Positions 1-9,573 of a stretch of DNA of 64,000 nt are shown piece by piece. Numbering within the stretch: position 1 is the first letter of the stretch; each line of letters starts with the position of its first letter. The position numbers and the translations under genes were made by a program. The notes under the pieces were generated by a model. It searched no databases. It was not told the origin of the DNA and worked only from the letters and a program-made list of their open reading frames with translations. The stretch comes from Hymenobacter duratus (GTDB taxonomy: Bacteria; Bacteroidota; Bacteroidia; Cytophagales; Hymenobacteraceae): NCBI RefSeq assembly GCF_014698995.1, contig NZ_JACWZZ010000003.1, positions 372,001 through 436,000 of the forward strand, in the 5' to 3' direction.

Positions 1-7
1 GTGCAAT

Positions 8-67
8 AAGCGTACACCTAGTGTCCCAGAACCGCGTTTCCAGCTTCTGGGCACAGCTTGTACGCTT
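8..67. repeat. Nested inverted repeat upstream of the GH5 gene
   Basis: The outer arms AAGCGTAC (8-15) and GTACGCTT (60-67) enclose a second pair, CCCAGAA (25-31) and TTCTGGG (45-51). The right outer arm touches the -33 element of the promoter at 66-96, so this could be an operator or the terminator of a gene left of the window. There is no T tract, which makes an operator somewhat more likely. The outer-arm sequence recurs upstream of susC at 4393. Confidence 0.5.
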
Positions 68-96
68 GCATATCCTATTGTACCCGTCTAGCTTTG
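66..96 (+). promoter_or_regulatory. Bacteroidota-type promoter of the GH5 gene
   Basis: TTG at 66-68 and TAGCTTTG at 89-96 are separated by 20 bp, matching the Bacteroidota consensus (TTG at -33, TAnnTTTG at -7). Transcription should begin near 102, giving a leader of about 205 nt before the GH5 start. Apart from this promoter and the inverted repeat, bases 1-307 show no gene. Confidence 0.6.
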
Positions 97-307
97 GGTA
101 TATCAGCCGCTGAATATCAGCTTGGATTCGGTGCCCCTTCAGGCCTACGTGTCTTCCCTAGTCCCTTCGAATAAGCATGCCCTGTTACCGGGCCTTCTTT
201 GAGGTTTGCGGATATCCCGCCTCGGTTTTTGAGTGAGAAAGTGAGGCAAACAGGATGGGGCCTCCCCGTCCTGTTTCTCGCTGCTTTCCGGCTCTACCCT
301 CCTACCC

Positions 308-2176
308 ATGAGCAAGCTTCCAGTTTCCAGTGCCAGTGCGGGGCGTTTTTTGCGCATCCTCTGCGTGGTGCTCTGCTGTGCAGGCGGCCTACCGACCGAA
401 GCGGCGGCGCAGAAGCTAAGCATGCTGCGTGCTCAGGGCCCAGCCATAGTCGATGCCAGCAACCGTCCGGTAGTGCTGCGGGGCATCAATGTAGGGGGAT
501 GGCTGCTGCAGGAGAGCTACATCCTCAAGACCGATTCGCTCGACTCGCAGGCCCGTATTCAGCAGGCGCTACTGCGCACCATGCCCGAGGCGGCCGTGGA
601 GAAGTTTTACCGCCAGTTTAGGGCGGGCTTCATTACGAAAGCGGATATCGACTTCATTGCAAAGCAGGGCTTCAACTGCGTACGGCTGCCCTTTCACTAC
701 GATCTATTTCTGACGGCTGCCCAGCGCCGCATCCGTACTAGGGCGCTGCAAAATCCTGCGAATCTGGAGGCGTACGTCCAAGCGCTCAGCACCTGGTACG
801 ACCAGAAACAGTTGTTCACGGACTCCAAAAACTTGGAAGGATTTCGCATCACGGATGACGTGCTGAACTGGTGCGCGGCGAATAACCTGTATGTAATTCT
901 GGACCTGCACGCAGCCCCTGGAGGTCAGGGTGCCGACCGCAACATCAGTGACTGTCTCGTGCCGCTGGACCTATGGAAGCGCCGCGACGCCAAAGGCCGC
1001 CTGATTTATCAGGATATCACGGTGCGGCTGTGGGAGAAGCTGTCGGCGCGCTACAAAAACGACGCGCGGGTAGCCATGTACGACTTCATCAACGAGCCCA
1101 ATGGTATGACGACAGCTAATGGCCTCGCAGGTGACAACTCGGAGCTAAATGTGCTGTACAGCCGCCTGATAGATGCAGTGCGGGCGCAGGGCGACCAGCA
1201 TTTGCTGCTATTGGAAGGCAACGGCTACGGCAACGAATACACCAACCTCACCCCTGATAGGCTCCGTAGCAAAGACAAACGCAACTTAGTCTACAATGCC
1301 CACCGCTACTGGTGCCCGAACACTTCTACGGCAACCGACCCAAACCCGAACCAAATCAACCTTATCCGCAACCTAGCTGCCTTCCGCGACCAGTGGAAAG
1401 TACCCGTCTGGGTGGGAGAAACCGGAGAAAACTCTAACGAATGGTTTTCGGCGGCGGTGCAGGAGCTCAACGCCCACAGTCTTGGCTGGTGCCACTGGAC
1501 GCATAAGCGGGTAGAAGGCGGCACCAGCCTGCTACGCATTCCGGCGTACGGCAGCCTGCTGACACCACAGGGCCGCACCGCCTTGTTGCGCAACAGCGAG
1601 TTCCGCAGCTGCACGGTCAACAAAGATGTGGTAGCCGCTCTAATGCAGCCTACTGGTCCGCCCCGGCCATTTGCTGCCCACACGCTGCCCGGCACCATTC
1701 AGGCTTCTGACTACGACCTAGGCCGCAACGGCAGCGCCTATTACGACACGTACGCGGCTCGCACCGACTTTGCGAATCACACGCCTACTAACCTAGGAGA
1801 TGCCTACCGCAACGACGGCGTAGATATTCAGGAAGTAACAGAGGCCTCTTCGAAGAGCTTTGCTGTGAACCACATGGCGGCTGGCGAGTGGCTAAACTAC
1901 ACCGTAACCGTACCCCAGGAAGGCACTTTCCAACTGCAGACCCGGCTTCGGAATACGGCCCCAACTCCCACGAAGCTTCTGCTCAAACTGAACGGCAAAT
2001 CCGTTGTTGCTACCATTACGGCGGAGCCCGCCACAGGCTGGCAGACGCTGTCGGTGGGTACGGCCAGCATGCCGGCCGGCATCCATACGCTACAGCTTTA
2101 CGTGGAGCAGCCAGGAGCCGAAATACACTGGCTGCGGTTCGCTACTCCCGGGTCCGCCCTGCCAAGTGGCCAGTAA
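308..2176 (+). CDS. GH5 family beta-glucanase with C-terminal CBM6-like domain
   Basis: Exported glycoside hydrolase of 622 aa. A signal peptide covers about residues 1-35. The catalytic domain (about 45-440) opens with RGINVGGWLL, the signature seen in GH5 exo-1,3-beta-glucanases. The acid/base is Glu263 in INEPNG and the nucleophile is Glu371 in VGETGE, both at the expected places. Residues about 464-612 resemble a CBM6/CBM35 beta-sandwich (starts TIQASDYDLG). As the first gene of the PUL it probably hydrolyses beta-1,3- or mixed beta-glucan in the periplasm or outside the cell. The exact linkage cannot be read from the sequence. The ATG at 308 is chosen because a good signal peptide follows it. 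Confidence 0.88.
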   Translation: MSKLPVSSASAGRFLRILCVVLCCAGGLPTEAAAQKLSMLRAQGPAIVDASNRPVVLRGINVGGWLLQESYILKTDSLDSQARIQQALLRTMPEAAVEKFYRQFRAGFITKADIDFIAKQGFNCVRLPFHYDLFLTAAQRRIRTRALQNPANLEAYVQALSTWYDQKQLFTDSKNLEGFRITDDVLNWCAANNLYVILDLHAAPGGQGADRNISDCLVPLDLWKRRDAKGRLIYQDITVRLWEKLSARYKNDARVAMYDFINEPNGMTTANGLAGDNSELNVLYSRLIDAVRAQGDQHLLLLEGNGYGNEYTNLTPDRLRSKDKRNLVYNAHRYWCPNTSTATDPNPNQINLIRNLAAFRDQWKVPVWVGETGENSNEWFSAAVQELNAHSLGWCHWTHKRVEGGTSLLRIPAYGSLLTPQGRTALLRNSEFRSCTVNKDVVAALMQPTGPPRPFAAHTLPGTIQASDYDLGRNGSAYYDTYAARTDFANHTPTNLGDAYRNDGVDIQEVTEASSKSFAVNHMAAGEWLNYTVTVPQEGTFQLQTRLRNTAPTPTKLLLKLNGKSVVATITAEPATGWQTLSVGTASMPAGIHTLQLYVEQPGAEIHWLRFATPGSALPSGQ

Positions 2177-2216
2177 GCAGCAGAGCACCGGGAGTTTCTT
2201 TATCTTGGAAACTGCC

Positions 2217-4292
2217 ATGCGCAACCCTACGCTCCCTTTTCACTGGATTTTGCCCTCCATCTGGACCCGGATATGGCTCCTCTGGCTGCTGGCGGCTGCT
2301 TTGCCGGCTAGAACGGCCACTGCTGCCCCTTTTGATCCGCTGCAGGAACGTCCCCTCCAGCTGGATACCCGCCAGCCCGAAATATTCGTCAATCCCCTCA
2401 ACTACAGCGTTCTGGAAGACCCTTCCGGCACGCTTACCCTCCACGATGTGCAGCAGCCGCGCTACGCGGCGCGCTTCGTTCCCGGTTCCCGGATAGCCAC
2501 CAACATGGAGCATCCGGGCTCAGCCTACTGGTTGCGCCTTACCGTGGAGGCTGCTGGCCCCCAGCGCCAGCACTGGTACCTGGAACTGTTTGATTCTCAC
2601 ATCAATAACATTCATTTCTTTCCTTCTGCCGCTACTGAGCAGGGGCGCATTCATACCGGGGCCGACTGGCCTTTCACGACCCGGCCGCACAGCTATAAAA
2701 ACTACCTGCTGCGCCTGCCGGTTAATGCCGGGGAAACGCACACCTACTACCTGCGGCTGCAGTCCAATTCCCGGACGAGTTTTCTGTCGAAGATGCGCAC
2801 GGAGCAGGGCATGGCCGAGCATTTTCAGACCGAGTACGGGCTGCTGGGCGCGTTCTATGGCATGCTGCTCATTATGCTGGTGTACAATTTCTGCCTGTTT
2901 TTCTTTACGGGGGAGCAGACTTACCTGCGCTATGTGCTGTATGTGTTCAGCTGCAGCCTGGTCTTCCTTTCGGAAGACGGCCTTGGGTTCCAGTACCTGT
3001 GGCCGCAACATCCGTGGCTCAACCAAGTCGTGGAAATTGGCTCGGCCCCACTGCTGCTGCTCACGTTTGGCTACTACGTCCGGCAGTTTCTGGACACACC
3101 CCAGCGCCTCCCGCGCTTCGACCGTTGGTTGTGGGCCGTAGTGCTGCTGAGTGTGGCGGCCCTGCTGCTGGATGCCTTATGGTGGAAAACCGGTATGGGC
3201 ATGGGCCTGTACCTGCTACCCTACGGAATGCTGTTTTTTGCCGCGCTACGGGTATGGCAGCACGGCTTCCGGCCGGCTCGTTTCATTCTGCTGGCCCACT
3301 CGCTGGTAGCCGTGAGCGTGCTGTTCCTGATTCTGCGCAAACTGGGTATCAACACTTTCACTAACACCTACACGGTATACAGCATGAATGCGGCGTTTGT
3401 GGTGGAAGTGGTGGTGCTTTCCTATGCGCTGGGCAGCAAAATGAAGGCTATCCAAGATGCTACCCTCAAGGCCCAGCACCGGCTGGTGAAACAGCTGCGC
3501 AAGAAACACGATGTGCAAGGGCAGCTGGTAGAGCAGCTGCGCCAGAACGAAGAACTCAAAGACCAGCTTAATTCTGAGTTGGAAAACCTGGTGGCGCAAC
3601 GCACCGACGAACTTCGGCGGCAGAGCGAAACCATTGTGGTGCAGAACCGGGAGCTATTGCAGGCCAACGGCCTGCTGGCCCTGCAGTCGGCGGCCATTGA
3701 GAAGCTGAACACGGACCTGCAGCAGGACCTGCAGAAAGCCCAGACGGCCCGGGTACTGTCGCAGGAAGTGGACTTTGGCGAGTTCAGCCAGATTTACCCC
3801 GATAAGGAAGCCTGCCTGACCTACCTCGCGGACCTGAAATGGGCCAAGGGCTACCAGTGCCGCAAATGCGGCCACGACAACTACTGCGAAGGGCGGGAGC
3901 CCCATTCGCGCCGCTGCACCCGCTGCCGCTATGTCGAGTCGGCTACGGCCTACACGCTGCTGCAGAAGTGTAAGTTCTCTATCGTCAAGGCATTTTATGC
4001 GGTGTTTCTGTTGCACACGCACAAAGGAGGCTATTCAGCTCAGGAGCTTTCCCGGGTGCTGGATCTGCGACGCGCTACCTGCTGGAGCTTCAGCCAGAAA
4101 GTAACGGATGCCATGCGCCGGCAAGCCGCCGAACACCCCACCGACGACAGCTGGACTCATTTGCTGCTGGACGATACCGGCACGGACACGGACGATTCTG
4201 GCGAGGAGGAAGTAGCCCTATCGCCGCCGGCCAACCGCAGAACAGACAAGTGGCCGGGCAAAGCAAAAAATACCGAAAAAAAAGTGGGCTGA
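2217..4292 (+). CDS. 7TMR-DISM receptor fused to an IS1595-type transposase zinc ribbon/helical DNA-binding module
   Basis: Membrane protein of 691 aa and the candidate sensor-regulator of this PUL. Order: signal peptide (about 1-36), extracellular sandwich domain like 7TMR-DISMED2 (about 45-195, typically sugar-binding in the family), seven membrane helices (about 205-430), and a coiled coil (about 430-530) containing the LENLVAQRTDELRRQ linker typical of histidine kinases. No kinase domain follows. Instead there is a zinc ribbon (Cys548, 551, 567, 570) and a helical stretch with KGGYSAQELSRVLDLRRATCW, matching the N-terminus of IS1595 transposases. The DDE nuclease is absent and the last 45 residues are acidic and disordered. 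The start is ATG 2217, 40 nt after the GH5 stop; the reading frame stays open upstream but that part overlaps GH5. I infer direct DNA binding from the membrane or after proteolysis; this is not established. Confidence 0.82.
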   Translation: MRNPTLPFHWILPSIWTRIWLLWLLAAALPARTATAAPFDPLQERPLQLDTRQPEIFVNPLNYSVLEDPSGTLTLHDVQQPRYAARFVPGSRIATNMEHPGSAYWLRLTVEAAGPQRQHWYLELFDSHINNIHFFPSAATEQGRIHTGADWPFTTRPHSYKNYLLRLPVNAGETHTYYLRLQSNSRTSFLSKMRTEQGMAEHFQTEYGLLGAFYGMLLIMLVYNFCLFFFTGEQTYLRYVLYVFSCSLVFLSEDGLGFQYLWPQHPWLNQVVEIGSAPLLLLTFGYYVRQFLDTPQRLPRFDRWLWAVVLLSVAALLLDALWWKTGMGMGLYLLPYGMLFFAALRVWQHGFRPARFILLAHSLVAVSVLFLILRKLGINTFTNTYTVYSMNAAFVVEVVVLSYALGSKMKAIQDATLKAQHRLVKQLRKKHDVQGQLVEQLRQNEELKDQLNSELENLVAQRTDELRRQSETIVVQNRELLQANGLLALQSAAIEKLNTDLQQDLQKAQTARVLSQEVDFGEFSQIYPDKEACLTYLADLKWAKGYQCRKCGHDNYCEGREPHSRRCTRCRYVESATAYTLLQKCKFSIVKAFYAVFLLHTHKGGYSAQELSRVLDLRRATCWSFSQKVTDAMRRQAAEHPTDDSWTHLLLDDTGTDTDDSGEEEVALSPPANRRTDKWPGKAKNTEKKVG

Positions 4293-4308
4293 GGCCCATT
4301 TTTTTTGC
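4276..4308 (+). terminator. Intrinsic terminator overlapping the receptor stop codon
   Basis: A run of A, the stem TGGGC/GCCCA and a run of T follow each other, with the TGA stop of the 7TM receptor gene in the loop. It should end the GH5-receptor transcript, so susC needs its own promoter. Confidence 0.65.
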
Positions 4309-4879
4309 TTGTTTTTTACCCGTCGGCCCAGCGCAGTCAAATAAAGCACTGCGCTCAAACAACTAGGAAAAGCATCTGAATACTGGGTGCCGTAAGCGTA
4401 CAGTACCACGTGCTACCTAAGCGAAAAACCAGCCGCACAGGCCCTTAAACGAAGATTCGCACTTGATTTTTCAGGAAAATGACCGGTATATTTGGTCATT
4501 CCAATACTTCTCAATCCTGCCTCTTCGCTTAGTCAAGCCCCGCAGGTGAGTGAATACGCACTAGGAAGGCACGCTGCTACCATGTGCTACCCGCATAAAA
4601 ATGTGCATCACCCGGAATAGCAAGCCCGGCATTGCTTCTGGAGTAGTCCCTAAATAGTTGTTATAAGCTGGTGTCCTGGCACGACCACACGTTCAGGCCA
4701 GCATCGAAATTCCGGATATGTGGCCGCTACCGTTCGTGGCGGCAGACTTCGCTTACGGATGGTGTGCCTACGCCTTCTGGGTTCTGGTCTTGCCTACGCT
4801 TCGCTTCTAGTCTTCTCTCGTCGCAGGCGGGTGCTGGATTAGCCTTTTCTACTTCCCACACTCTTCTCCATTCCCACAC
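4293..4879 (+). promoter_or_regulatory. Long regulatory region upstream of susC
   Basis: No gene is visible in these 587 bases. TAAGCGTACA at 4393-4402 repeats the 10-mer at 7-16 upstream of GH5. TACCACGTGCTACC (4404-4417) recurs with one change as TACCATGTGCTACC (4578-4591), one copy on each side of the promoter. A promoter lies at 4463-4494. The resulting leader of about 380 nt is long enough for post-transcriptional control, but I see no known riboswitch. Confidence 0.5.
4463..4494 (+). promoter_or_regulatory. Bacteroidota-type promoter of the susC operon
   Basis: TTG (4463-4465) and TATATTTG (4487-4494) are spaced 21 bp apart, a near-consensus -33/-7 pair. The predicted start of transcription is near 4500. 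Confidence 0.6.
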
Positions 4880-7800
4880 ATGAACCGCAACCATTACTCG
4901 TTTTTGAGATTCCGGCGCGCGGTGCCGCTGGCGGCCTGCGGGCTGCTGACACTGGCTGCGCCACTCGCTGAGGCGCGAAGCGCGGCCCCGTCACCTACTC
5001 TGGCCGCTCTGGCCGACGTACCGGTTTCAGGCCGTATTACGCAGCGCAACGGCGAGCCGCTCCCGGGGGTCACGGTTATTGTGCAGGGCACCACGCTTGG
5101 CACCAGCACCAGTTCCGACGGGGTTTTCTCACTCACCGTCCCTGAGGGCAGCACTCTGGTTTTCAGCTCCATTGGCTTCCAGCGCCAAGAGCTGCGGATC
5201 AGCGGGGCGGCGTCTTCCCTGAGCATTGTGATGGTGGAAGACCAGCGGGCACTCAGTGAGGTGGTGGTAGTGGGCTACGGTACGCAGGAGCGCACCAGCG
5301 TGACGGGGGCCGTATCGTCGGTATCGGCGCGGGAAATTGCTTCGCAGCCAGTGGCCGATGCCACACAGGCACTGCAGGGCCGGGCAGCCGGCGTTACGGT
5401 CACCTCGAACGGAGGAGCACCGGGCGGGGCAGCAGGCACCTCTATCCGGGTGCGCGGCATCACGTCGGCCGGCAACAACAACCCGCTGTATGTGGTGGAT
5501 GGTTTTCCGCTGCCGGAAGGCGGCGAAAACCAGCTGAACGCCATCAGCCCCAACGACATTGAAACCATCGACATTCTGAAGGATGCCTCGGCCACGGCCA
5601 TTTATGGCGTGCGAGCCGCCAACGGCGTAGTCATCATTACCACCAAGCGGGGCAAGGCCGGGGTGTCGTCCATCAATCTGGATGTGTACCGGGGTGTGCA
5701 ACAGGTGTGGCGCAAGCTGAACCTGCTGAACGCGGAAGAATATGCCGTCATCAACAACGAAAACCGCCTGGCTGCCGGCCAGCCGATAGTGGTAGACCGT
5801 CTCCGCGACCCACGGGCGCTGGGCGAAGGCACCGACTGGCAGGACGCCGTGTTCCGCCGCGCGGCCATTCAGAACTACAGCCTCTCGGCAACGGGCGGCA
5901 GCGAGAAGGCACAGTATGCCGTATCGGGCAGCTACTTCCAGCAGGATGGCACCATTGTAGGCTCCAACTTCGAGCGGTTTACGCTGCGCGCCAACGGCGA
6001 CGTGCAGGTAAACAAGATTCTGAAGCTGGGCAACAGCATCTCCCTCACGCACCTCTCCGACCGGCAGATCAACTCCGGTGGCGGCAATGATGGGGCGCGC
6101 AACAACGAGTATGGCACCGTGCAGCAGGCCATCCGGATTCCGGCCATCATTCCGCTCTACCGCCCCGATGGCTACTACTATGAGCCGCGCGGCCAGCAGG
6201 ACAACTTCGTGGAGGAAAACCCCGTGGCTGCCGCTACGCTCAATAACCAGAAGTTTGTCCGGAACCGCGCCCTGACGACCCTGTTTGCCGAGTTGGAGCC
6301 GGTGAAAGGCCTGCGCCTGCGCACCAACGTGGGGGCCGACCTGATTTTTGACAACTTCAACTCGTTCCGGCCTTTCGTACCGGAACTGAGGGTCGGCAGC
6401 GAAACGTATTCGACCCGCTACAGCCTGGCGGGGGCCTCGGCCACCTCGAACTACAATACCAGCTACCTGATTGAAAACACGGCCACCTACGACCACCTGT
6501 TTGCCGACAAGCACCAGGTAACGCTGTTGCTCGGGCAGTCGGGCCAGATCATTGACGCGCAGAATGTGGAAGCCTACCGGACCGGCTACCTGCGCAACGA
6601 CTTACAGGTTATCAACTCGGGCCCGGTGAATACTCAACTGGCCAACGCCGGCACCATTCAGCCGCGCCAGACGCTGGCCAGCTACTTCGGGCGTCTCAAC
6701 TACGAGTTTGCCGGTAAGTATCTGTTTCAGCTGATTGCCCGCTACGACGGCGTGAGTGCCTTCCCGCCCGGCGAGAAATTTGGCTTCTTCCCCGGCGCAT
6801 CCGCTGGCTGGCGGATTTCGGAGGAGGACTTCATGAAGGATAACAGCGTCATCAGCAACCTGAAGCTTCGGGTAGGCTACGGCAAAGTAGGCAACCCCAA
6901 CAACGCCGGCCGTTTTGCCTACCTGTTTGCCATCAACTCGGGCATTCAGTATCCGTTCGGGCCAAACGGCACCATTCAGACGGGCGCGGCCCCTACCCGA
7001 CTGGCCAACCCGCTGCTGCGCTGGGAAACCAACAACCAAACCAACATCGGTATTGACCTGGGCTTCCTCGACAACCGCTTTGAGGCCACTATTGATCTGT
7101 ATGAGCGCAAGTCGCCGAACCTGATTGCGCCGGTGCCGGTGTCCTTGGTGTCGGGCACCTACGAGCCAGTGAACCGCAACGCGGCTTCCGCCTACAACCG
7201 GGGAATCGACTTCTCCTTCACCTCGCGCAACATCCAGGGTACCGACCGAGGCCTGAACTGGACAACCACCCTGAACGTGTCGGCCTTTAAGACCCAGCTG
7301 GAATCGTTGGGCGTGGGCCAGCCCTACGACGGCGTGAGCGGTTTGAGCGGCGTAATTGTCCGCTACGATGAGGGTCAGGCGTTTGGCTCGTTCTACGGTT
7401 TCGTGGCCGATGGTCTGTTCCAGACCCAGGCCGACGTGGATGCCCACGCCACGCAGAACGGCGCGGCCCCCGGCGACATCCGCTTCAAGGACCTCAGCGG
7501 CCCCGACGGCGTGCCGGACGGCATTATCAACGCCGCTGACCGCACCTACATCGGCAACCCCAACCCCGACTTCACTTACGGCGTGAACAACACGCTGAGC
7601 TGGCAGGGATTCGACCTGAATGTGTTTGTGCAGGGCTCGCAGGGCAACGACATCTACAACCAGAACCGCTATATTCTGGAAAGCGCCCTGTATGGCAACA
7701 GCAACGGCAGCACCCGGGTACTGGGCCGCTGGACCGGCCCCGGCACCAGCAACGACGTGCCCCGTGCCATTGCCGGCGACCCCAACAACAACCTGCGCGT

Positions 7801-8047
7801 GAGCAGCTACTACCTCGAAGACGGCTCCTACCTGCGCATCAAAACCCTCACCCTGGGCTATACGCTGCCCAAATCGGTGCAGGAGCGCCTGGCCGCCAAG
7901 CAGCTGCGCGTGTACGTGAGTGCCCAGAACCTGCTGACCCTGACCGAATACACCGGCTTCGACCCCGAAGTTGGCTCCCGCGGTGTGGACCTGGGGGTGT
8001 ATCCGCAGCCCCGCGTGTTCCTAGCCGGCCTCAACATCGGTTTCTAA
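4880..8047 (+). CDS. SusC/RagA-type TonB-dependent outer membrane transporter
   Basis: Outer membrane beta-barrel of 1055 aa that imports oligosaccharides with TonB energy. After a signal peptide (about 1-32) comes a CarboxypepD_reg-like domain (about 48-120, VSGRITQRNGEPLPGVTV). The conserved SusC segment VVVVGYGTQERTSVTGAVSS opens the plug, followed by the long 22-strand barrel. The chain ends in an aromatic residue (LAGLNIGF), as needed for outer membrane insertion. It is followed after 22 nt by the susD-like gene, its surface lid. Neighbouring GH5 and GH16 enzymes point to beta-glucan oligosaccharides as cargo; this is inferred from context. Confidence 0.95.
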   Translation: MNRNHYSFLRFRRAVPLAACGLLTLAAPLAEARSAAPSPTLAALADVPVSGRITQRNGEPLPGVTVIVQGTTLGTSTSSDGVFSLTVPEGSTLVFSSIGFQRQELRISGAASSLSIVMVEDQRALSEVVVVGYGTQERTSVTGAVSSVSAREIASQPVADATQALQGRAAGVTVTSNGGAPGGAAGTSIRVRGITSAGNNNPLYVVDGFPLPEGGENQLNAISPNDIETIDILKDASATAIYGVRAANGVVIITTKRGKAGVSSINLDVYRGVQQVWRKLNLLNAEEYAVINNENRLAAGQPIVVDRLRDPRALGEGTDWQDAVFRRAAIQNYSLSATGGSEKAQYAVSGSYFQQDGTIVGSNFERFTLRANGDVQVNKILKLGNSISLTHLSDRQINSGGGNDGARNNEYGTVQQAIRIPAIIPLYRPDGYYYEPRGQQDNFVEENPVAAATLNNQKFVRNRALTTLFAELEPVKGLRLRTNVGADLIFDNFNSFRPFVPELRVGSETYSTRYSLAGASATSNYNTSYLIENTATYDHLFADKHQVTLLLGQSGQIIDAQNVEAYRTGYLRNDLQVINSGPVNTQLANAGTIQPRQTLASYFGRLNYEFAGKYLFQLIARYDGVSAFPPGEKFGFFPGASAGWRISEEDFMKDNSVISNLKLRVGYGKVGNPNNAGRFAYLFAINSGIQYPFGPNGTIQTGAAPTRLANPLLRWETNNQTNIGIDLGFLDNRFEATIDLYERKSPNLIAPVPVSLVSGTYEPVNRNAASAYNRGIDFSFTSRNIQGTDRGLNWTTTLNVSAFKTQLESLGVGQPYDGVSGLSGVIVRYDEGQAFGSFYGFVADGLFQTQADVDAHATQNGAAPGDIRFKDLSGPDGVPDGIINAADRTYIGNPNPDFTYGVNNTLSWQGFDLNVFVQGSQGNDIYNQNRYILESALYGNSNGSTRVLGRWTGPGTSNDVPRAIAGDPNNNLRVSSYYLEDGSYLRIKTLTLGYTLPKSVQERLAAKQLRVYVSAQNLLTLTEYTGFDPEVGSRGVDLGVYPQPRVFLAGLNIGF

Positions 8048-8069
8048 ATCCTCCTAACTACTCTACACG

Positions 8070-9560
8070 ATGTCACGCATCACTACATCCACTTGTGGCG
8101 CCTTTCTGCTGACGCTGGGCCTGCTTTCCGGCTGCGGGGAGAAGTTTCTGGAAGAAACGCCCACCGACCAAGTAACCGACGCCAACTTCTACAAAACCGC
8201 CACCGACGCCATTCAGGCCACTAATGCCATCTACAGCGAGCTGGGCAAAGGCGGGCAGTACAACTACGCCCTGTGGGGCATCGGCGACATTGGCTCCGAC
8301 CTCTCCTCGACCGGCGGTGGCGGTGGCGGCGACGGCATTGAGCAGCAGCAGCTAGACAACTTCAACATCCCCTCCACGAACCCGCTCACGACACGGCTGT
8401 GGGGCGGCTGTTACATCGGCATCGGGCGGGCCAACATTGTGCTCCAGAAAGTGCCGGCCATGCAGATTGACCCGGCCATCCAGACCCGCTGCATCGGCGA
8501 GGCCGAGTTCCTGCGCGCCAAGTACTATTTCGACCTGGTACGGGCCTACGGCGACGTGCCGCTGCTCACGAAACCGCCGCAGACGCTGGACGAGGTAAAC
8601 GTGCCGCGCACGGCCCAGGCCCAGGTGTACGCCCTCATCGAAGCCGATCTGCTGGATGCCATTAGTAAGCTACCCGTTTCGTACAGCGGCGAAGACATCG
8701 GGCGGGCAACCAAATGGGCGGCGGCGGCACTGCTGGCCAAAGTGTATCTCACGGAAGGCAAACTGGCCGAGGCTGCCCAGCAGGCCCGCACCGTAATAAA
8801 CTCAAGCGGCAAAAGCCTGTGGCCCAACTACGCCGACAACTTCAAGGTATCGACTGAGAATGGGCAGGAGTCGCTGTTTGAGGTGCAGTACATTTCGGGC
8901 CGCAACCAGTATATTTTCGATGGTCTGGGCTTTGTCGGCAACGAGTTCTTCGGTCCCCGCGGCCAGGGCATCGTGCCGCAGGGCGGCTACGGCTTCAATA
9001 TTCCGGAAGCTGACTTTGTGGCGGGCTACGAAAACGGCGACACCCGCCGCGACGTGACCATCTGGAAGCCCGGCGACGTGTATCCGGATGGCCGCACTCA
9101 GCCCGCCTTCCTGCCGGGCTCACCCAATGGCTACGGCGTGAAAAAGTGGTTTGTCGGCAAAATCAACACCAACATCTGGGACTCGGAGCTCAACATTCCG
9201 GTGCTGCGCCTGGCGGAGGTGTACCTGATTCTGGCCGAGGCTGCCGGACCGAATGCCGAGGGTCTGGAGGCCATCAATAAAGTGCGCCGCCGGGCCTTCG
9301 GGCTCCCCATCGGCACGGCCAGCGCCCGTGACATTGCGGCGGGCATCAGCGCCACGGCGTTCAAAACGGCTGTGTGGCGCGAGCGGAAATACGAGCTGGC
9401 CTTCGAAAACGACCGGTGGTTTGACATGAAGCGGACCGGCGAGCTGCTTACTTCTCCCCAGCTGATTGCCAAAGGCGTGAAACCCTTCAACGTGCTGCTG
9501 CCCATACCGCAGGCAGAGCGCGACGTCAATCCTGGCCTCTCGCAAAACCCCGGCTATTGA
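8070..9560 (+). CDS. SusD/RagB-type surface glycan-binding lipoprotein
   Basis: Lipoprotein of 496 aa; the lipobox LLSG-Cys places the lipidated cysteine at residue 22. The next residues (GEKFLEETPTDQVTDANFY) are the usual start of mature SusD proteins. Tetratricopeptide-like helices and the family C-terminus (WRERKYELAFENDRWFDMKR, PIPQAERDVNPGLSQNPGY) are present. It pairs with the SusC gene 22 nt upstream and captures glycan at the cell surface. A stem-loop follows in the spacer to the next gene. Confidence 0.94.
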   Translation: MSRITTSTCGAFLLTLGLLSGCGEKFLEETPTDQVTDANFYKTATDAIQATNAIYSELGKGGQYNYALWGIGDIGSDLSSTGGGGGGDGIEQQQLDNFNIPSTNPLTTRLWGGCYIGIGRANIVLQKVPAMQIDPAIQTRCIGEAEFLRAKYYFDLVRAYGDVPLLTKPPQTLDEVNVPRTAQAQVYALIEADLLDAISKLPVSYSGEDIGRATKWAAAALLAKVYLTEGKLAEAAQQARTVINSSGKSLWPNYADNFKVSTENGQESLFEVQYISGRNQYIFDGLGFVGNEFFGPRGQGIVPQGGYGFNIPEADFVAGYENGDTRRDVTIWKPGDVYPDGRTQPAFLPGSPNGYGVKKWFVGKINTNIWDSELNIPVLRLAEVYLILAEAAGPNAEGLEAINKVRRRAFGLPIGTASARDIAAGISATAFKTAVWRERKYELAFENDRWFDMKRTGELLTSPQLIAKGVKPFNVLLPIPQAERDVNPGLSQNPGY

Positions 9561-9573
9561 GTTGGTGCCGAGT

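Noticed and set aside
4671..4883. Short plus-strand frame in the susC leader
   Set aside because: Ser/Arg-rich without start context; overlaps the susC start codon in another frame.
5129..6514. Long minus-strand open frame of 461 codons across susC
   Set aside because: It is the antisense shadow of a GC-rich susC gene; no domain or signal is visible.
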